A stretch of 64,000 bases of DNA from contig NZ_MPZV01000002.1 of NCBI RefSeq assembly GCF_002020355.1, positions 496,001 through 560,000 on the forward strand, written 5' to 3'. This DNA comes from Thioclava sediminum. GTDB taxonomy: Bacteria > Pseudomonadota > Alphaproteobacteria > Rhodobacterales > Rhodobacteraceae. Numbering within the stretch: the first letter of the stretch is position 1; every line of letters begins with the position of its first letter. Positions 60,203 through 64,000 of the stretch are shown here, in pieces. The position numbers and the translations under genes are program-made. The notes under the pieces are model-generated. The model ran no database searches, was not told the DNA's origin, and worked only from the letters and a program-made list of their open reading frames with translations.

Positions 60203-62095
60203 ATGGGCTACAAAGAGGTCTATTCCGCCTGGCAGGCCGATCCCGAGAAATTCTGGATGGACGCCGCCGAGAAGATCGACTGGGACGAGAAGCCCTCGAA
60301 GGCCCTGTTTGACGGAAACGCGCCGCTCTACGAATGGTTCTCGGACGGGATGGTCAATACCTGCTGGAACGCGGTCGACCGCCATGTCGAGCAGGGGCGC
60401 GGCGATCAGATCGCGATCATGCATGAAAGCCCGATCACCCACTCGACCAAGGGCATCACCTACAAGGAACTGCAGACCCGTGTGGCCTCGCTCGCCGGCG
60501 CGCTGAAGATGCGCGGTGTCGAAAAGGGCGACCGCGTCATCATCTACATGCCGATGATCCCCGAGGCGCTGGAGGCGATGCTCGCCTGCGCCCGGATCGG
60601 CGCGGTCCATTCGGTCGTGTTCGGCGGCTTCGCGGCGCATGAACTCGCGGTGCGGATCGACGACTGCACCCCCAAGGCGATCATCGCGGCAAGCTGCGGC
60701 CTCGAGCCCGGGCGCACGGTGCATTACAAGCCGCTTCTGGACGAGGCGATCGAACAGGCCGAGCACAAGCCGGAATTCTGCGTCATCTTCCAGCGCGAAC
60801 AGGAAGTGGCGAAGCTGATCGAGGGGCGCGACTTCTCGTGGCACGGGTTCCAATATGGCGTGAAACCCGCAGAGTGCGTTCCGGTCGAGGGCAACCACCC
60901 GGTCTACATCCTCTACACCTCCGGCACGACCGGCCAGCCCAAGGGTGTCGTGCGCCATACCGGCGGCCATCTCGTCGCGCTGCAATGGTCGATGAAGAAC
61001 ATCTACAATATCGAGGCGGGCGACCGGTTCTGGGCGGCCTCGGATGTCGGCTGGGTCGTGGGGCACTCCTACATCTGCTACGGCCCGCTGATCGCGGGCG
61101 CGACCACGGTGGTGTTCGAGGGCAAGCCGATCGGCACCCCGCATCCGGGCGTGTTCTGGCGGATCATTCAGAACAACCGGATCAAGAGCTTCTTCACCGC
61201 CCCCACAGCACTGCGCGCGATCAAGCGCGAAGACCCAAATGGCGAATGGATCAAACGCTACGCGCTGCACGATCTGCAGGCGCTGTTCCTTGCAGGCGAG
61301 CGGGCCGATCCCGCGACCGTCGAATGGGCGCAGAAACATCTCGGCGTTCCGGTGGTCGATCACTGGTGGCAGACCGAGACCGGCTGGGCCATCGCCGCGA
61401 ACCCGATCGGGATCGAAGAGCTGCCGACCAAGGTAGGCAGCCCCTCGGTGCCGATGCCGGGCTACGACATTCAGGTGCTCGACGAGGGCGGCCACCCGGT
61501 CGAGGCGGGCCAGCTTGGCGCCATCGCGATCAAGCTGCCGCTGCCTCCGGGCACGCTGCCGACGCTGTGGAACGCCGAGGCGCGCTTCAAGAAAAGCTAC
61601 CTCGAGCAATTCCCCGGCTATTACGAGACGGGCGACGCGGGCTATGTCGACGAGGACGGCTATCTCTACATCATGGCGCGCACCGATGACGTCATCAACG
61701 TCGCGGGCCACCGTCTCTCGACCGGCGCGATGGAAGAGGTCCTTGCCGGACACCCCGACGTTGCCGAATGCGCCGTGATCGGCGTGGCCGACGACCTGAA
61801 GGGTCAGACGCCGATGGGCTTCCTGTGCCTCAATTCGGGCTGCAACCGTCCGCACGGCGAGGTGGTCAAGGAATGCGTGAGCCGCGTGCGCGAACAGATC
61901 GGCCCGGTCGCGGCCTTCAAGCTCGCCACCGTGGTGGACCGTCTGCCGAAGACCCGCTCGGGCAAGATCCTGCGGGCCACGATGGTGAAGATCGCGGATG
62001 GGCAGGACTGGAAAATGCCCGCGACGATCGACGACCCCGCAATCCTCGACGAAATCACCGAGGCGCTTAAGGGGCTTGGCTATCCGAAGAAATAA
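60203..62095 (+). CDS. prpE: Propionyl-CoA synthetase
   Basis: The 630-residue AMP-forming acyl-CoA synthetase activates propionate. Motifs: YILYTSGTTGQPKGVVRHTGG (P-loop), WWQTETGWAIAANP, YYETGDAGYVDEDGYLYIM and the catalytic lysine in KTRSGKILRATMVKI. The opening YKEVYSAWQADPEKFW matches PrpE better than acetyl-CoA synthetase. AGGAGGAG lies upstream. Propionyl-CoA is also the product of Mcl1 in this window, so both belong to short-chain acyl-CoA metabolism. Confidence 0.93.
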   Translation: MGYKEVYSAWQADPEKFWMDAAEKIDWDEKPSKALFDGNAPLYEWFSDGMVNTCWNAVDRHVEQGRGDQIAIMHESPITHSTKGITYKELQTRVASLAGALKMRGVEKGDRVIIYMPMIPEALEAMLACARIGAVHSVVFGGFAAHELAVRIDDCTPKAIIAASCGLEPGRTVHYKPLLDEAIEQAEHKPEFCVIFQREQEVAKLIEGRDFSWHGFQYGVKPAECVPVEGNHPVYILYTSGTTGQPKGVVRHTGGHLVALQWSMKNIYNIEAGDRFWAASDVGWVVGHSYICYGPLIAGATTVVFEGKPIGTPHPGVFWRIIQNNRIKSFFTAPTALRAIKREDPNGEWIKRYALHDLQALFLAGERADPATVEWAQKHLGVPVVDHWWQTETGWAIAANPIGIEELPTKVGSPSVPMPGYDIQVLDEGGHPVEAGQLGAIAIKLPLPPGTLPTLWNAEARFKKSYLEQFPGYYETGDAGYVDEDGYLYIMARTDDVINVAGHRLSTGAMEEVLAGHPDVAECAVIGVADDLKGQTPMGFLCLNSGCNRPHGEVVKECVSRVREQIGPVAAFKLATVVDRLPKTRSGKILRATMVKIADGQDWKMPATIDDPAILDEITEALKGLGYPKK

Positions 62096-62170
62096 GCCGA
62101 GCTTATCATAAGCGCACTCATTGTGAGCGACGCAGATAGGCACCACATCAAAAGTTTACGCGAGAGTTAA

Positions 62171-62202
62171 GAAGCCGCATCCACAATGGGTGCGGCTTTA
62201 TG
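62171..62202 (+). terminator. Rho-independent terminator after prpE
   Basis: AGCCGCA-TCC...GG-GTGCGGCT pairs around a short loop and is followed by TTTAT, about 75 bases past the stop. Confidence 0.7.
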
Positions 62203-62269
62203 CTATTGTTTATGTTATCGAAGGTTAATTTGAGAACCGTACCCCGGAACCATCCATCGAGGGGTTATT

Positions 62270-63811
62270 TTGACGAACCGAAAGTTGCCCGATCCCGCTG
62301 CGCAGGAGCCATTCGCATCGTTGCGATGCGATCTCGGTCCTTTATGGCAGCACGATCTGCGCGCCGCGCTTGCAGATGTGATGTGCGGTCTGGATGCGGC
62401 GCTCGCCGATCCGGGCGGGCAAAGCACGCATGGACAATTGGAGCGCGCGCGCGAAGCGGCGAACGATCTGGCACAGCTTCTCGATCTGGACGGGGCGAAG
62501 GAATTTGCGCCCGCCGCGCCGAGCGATGACGCGACAAGCGAGCTTTCCGACGCGTCCGAGGCAAGCCCCGCTCCCCCGCATCTGGTCATTGCCGATGCGC
62601 TTGAACGGGTACGCCGCCGCTGGACAAGCGCGGCACATGTTCGGGGCATGTCGCTCGCGATCCACATGGCCCCTGATCTGCCGCCGGTGCTGGCGATCGA
62701 TCGCGTGCCGCTCACCCGCATCTTCGCCAATCTGATGCGCAACGCGCTATGCTATGCCCAGCGCGGCACGATCCACCTGTCGCTCGACTTCGACCCGACC
62801 AAGGGGCTGCTGCTGACCGTGCGCGACGAGGGCGATGGCTTCCCAGAGGAACGTCTGCGCGCGCCAGCCTGCGCAGGGCAGCGCAGCGAGCCCGCCACGT
62901 TCCGCAACCCCGAGGGGCAAGGTCTGGGCCTCGCGATCTGTCACGCGCTGGTGGCAGAGGCCGGCGGCAAGATCGACCTCGCCAACGCGCCGCAAGGCGG
63001 AGCCGAAATCCGCGTGTCGCTCCCGGCCCGTCCCGTCGATATCAGTTCCACGATGCGCGATGCCCCCCTGCCCGATCTGAGCGGGTGGAACGTGCTCGTT
63101 GCCGATGACAGCGAGATGAGCCGCGCCGTGCTCGAACAATTCCTGAGCGCGATGGGCGCGCAGGTGACCGGGCTGCGTCGTGGCGACAGTGCGGCCGCGC
63201 AACTGCGGGCCGAACGCTTCGATCTCGCGGTGCTGGATGTCGAGATGCCCGGCTGCCGCGGCCCAGAGGTGATCGCCAGCATTCGCCGCTCCGGCCTGCC
63301 TTGGGCGGACCTGCCGATCATCCAGTGCAGCGGCTATCGCGACGTCGAGAAAGGCGAGGCCGATGCCTGCCTCATCAAGCCGGTGCTTGGCCTGCAGCCG
63401 ATCCTGCGCGCCTTGGAAGAGGCTGGTTGCATGACGACCGTACCACGCGTAACTACGCCGCCGCGCGGTTTGCTAGCCCATCTACGTCTGGCCGAGAAGG
63501 CATTGCCAGCGGGGCTCGGACAGGAACTGATCGCCGATCTCGAGACGGTACGTCACGGGCTGTCGCTCGCACTGCCCCCTTTTGACCTCTGCGCCCTGCA
63601 ATTGCTGAGCCATAAGCTCAGTGCGGTAGCCGGAGTGGCGGGAGACCACCCCCTCTCGCGGCATGCACGCGCGCTTGACAGTGCAACCCGACATGGGACT
63701 TATGAAGATATTCAAGATCTTGGCCGGGTCGCCCTCATTTTCATCGACCGGCTGATAGCCACCACCCGAAATAATTTGAACGCGAAGACTGATTTACAGC
63801 ATGAGAACTAG
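62270..63811 (+). CDS. Soluble hybrid histidine kinase with receiver and HPt-like domains
   Basis: A 513-residue protein with no transmembrane segment. The H-box is QHDLRAAL (H28), followed by an acidic linker (about 75-105). The ATP-binding domain has N158 in NLMRNALCYA, VRDEGDGF and the G-box EGQGLGLAI. A receiver domain has D279/D280, phospho-acceptor D323 (VLDVEMPG) and K370. A C-terminal HPt-like region has H448 in LSHKLSAVAG. The start is TTG, with GAGGGG five bases upstream. It overlaps the next gene by 11 bases, so kinase and response regulator are coupled. No sensor domain is visible. Confidence 0.85.
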   Translation: MTNRKLPDPAAQEPFASLRCDLGPLWQHDLRAALADVMCGLDAALADPGGQSTHGQLERAREAANDLAQLLDLDGAKEFAPAAPSDDATSELSDASEASPAPPHLVIADALERVRRRWTSAAHVRGMSLAIHMAPDLPPVLAIDRVPLTRIFANLMRNALCYAQRGTIHLSLDFDPTKGLLLTVRDEGDGFPEERLRAPACAGQRSEPATFRNPEGQGLGLAICHALVAEAGGKIDLANAPQGGAEIRVSLPARPVDISSTMRDAPLPDLSGWNVLVADDSEMSRAVLEQFLSAMGAQVTGLRRGDSAAAQLRAERFDLAVLDVEMPGCRGPEVIASIRRSGLPWADLPIIQCSGYRDVEKGEADACLIKPVLGLQPILRALEEAGCMTTVPRVTTPPRGLLAHLRLAEKALPAGLGQELIADLETVRHGLSLALPPFDLCALQLLSHKLSAVAGVAGDHPLSRHARALDSATRHGTYEDIQDLGRVALIFIDRLIATTRNNLNAKTDLQHEN

Positions 63812-64000
63812 TGACTCCGATACGACCACCCCGGACAGGGATACCAGCTCCAAGACGGATAGTCCGCAATACGGCCTCAGTCGAAACGGGCGGAACGGCG
63901 TCGACACCGAGACCGAACATTTTCTATTGATCGAAGATGTGGGATCGCTCCGGGCGATCTATGACGCCTATCTGCGCAACGCCGGCTTCATCACCCATCT
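63801..64000 (+). CDS. Response regulator, N-terminal part (cut by window end)
   Basis: After an unusual hydrophilic leader of about 40 residues rich in D, S, T and R, the frame reads HFLLIEDVGSLRAIYDAYLRNAGF, the beta1-alpha1 start of a receiver domain with an acidic pair (ED). It overlaps the kinase gene by 11 bases. In related bacteria such a pair often ends in a sigma-54-dependent (LuxO/NtrC-like) activator, but the output domain is outside this window, so this is a guess. Confidence 0.75.
   Translation, partial: MRTSDSDTTTPDRDTSSKTDSPQYGLSRNGRNGVDTETEHFLLIEDVGSLRAIYDAYLRNAGFITH

Noticed and set aside
59987-62146. Minus-strand open frame of 719 codons over prpE
   Set aside because: Antisense shadow of prpE, composition unlike real proteins here.

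Overview
The window is typical chromosomal DNA of a GC-rich alphaproteobacterium, most likely a Rhodobacterales/Rhodobacteraceae member. I infer this from the overall protein families and gene neighbourhoods (malyl-CoA/beta-methylmalyl-CoA lyase, phaAB, TIGR02302/DUF4175 next to lysA and argH, ftsEX-plsC, DUF465/DUF2007 beside a polyprenyl synthase, electron-transfer-flavoprotein:ubiquinone oxidoreductase). I do not name a species. I see no insertion sequence, prophage, CRISPR array, tRNA or rRNA gene. One structural RNA, RNase P RNA, is clear.

Layout. 1-8.4 kb (mostly minus strand): the start of a GMC oxidoreductase, then pheT, YrhK, ASCH and a membrane protein lying between pheT and pheS, then rplT-rpmI, a small membrane protein and pyruvate kinase. 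8.5-11.1 kb (plus): an N-formylglutamate amidohydrolase-family protein and two RTX-related membrane-anchored proteins. 11.2-15.4 kb: a D-glutamate catabolic set (dgcN, dgcA, D-amino-acid aminotransferase) divergent from mcl1. 15.5-22.6 kb: GyrI-like protein, accA, an MFS exporter divergent from its probable ArsR-type repressor, ftsE-ftsX-plsC and a zinc-ribbon membrane protein. 22.6-28.4 kb (minus): argH, two tiny lipoprotein genes, lysA and a large DUF4175 protein; tlpA is divergent. 29.2-34.6 kb: a soluble Aer-type PAS protein, an EAL phosphodiesterase that runs without a stop codon into phaA, phaB and an EamA transporter. 34.6-39.8 kb: DUF465, TrmN6-like methylase, DUF2007, polyprenyl diphosphate synthase, ispE and a TPR protein. 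40-42.7 kb: a small sugar/glycan-type cluster (DegT aminotransferase, NeuD-like acetyltransferase, putative glycosyltransferase). 42.7-49.1 kb: ETF-QO, greA, a membrane protein, GNAT, mobA, azlCD, rpmG. 49.3-53.8 kb: DUF533, DUF302, rnpB, DsrE-like, membrane and SPOR proteins. 53.9-57.5 kb: the pyrimidine/nucleoside salvage operon cdd-deoA-deoB-upp. 57.7-64 kb: malic enzyme, propionyl-CoA synthetase, then a hybrid histidine kinase overlapping the start of a response regulator cut by the window end.

Functionally, much of the window is central carbon handling: pyruvate kinase, malic enzyme, acetyl-CoA carboxylase, PHB synthesis, propionate activation and the malyl-CoA step. TTTGCAAA-type sites upstream of prpE and mcl1, and a CTGC-N3-GCAG site upstream of phaA, look like short-chain acyl-CoA and PHB control elements. 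Six copies of a dispersed intergenic repeat (core ATATTT followed by a CAAGAGGAAGA-like tail) and one 135-bp element with perfect 17-bp terminal inverted repeats are the main non-genic structures. No dramatic new system is obvious. The most unusual items are the continuous EAL-PhaA reading frame, the repeat families, the paired RTX-like membrane proteins, the chained micro-lipoprotein genes between argH and lysA, and the three genes separating pheS from pheT.
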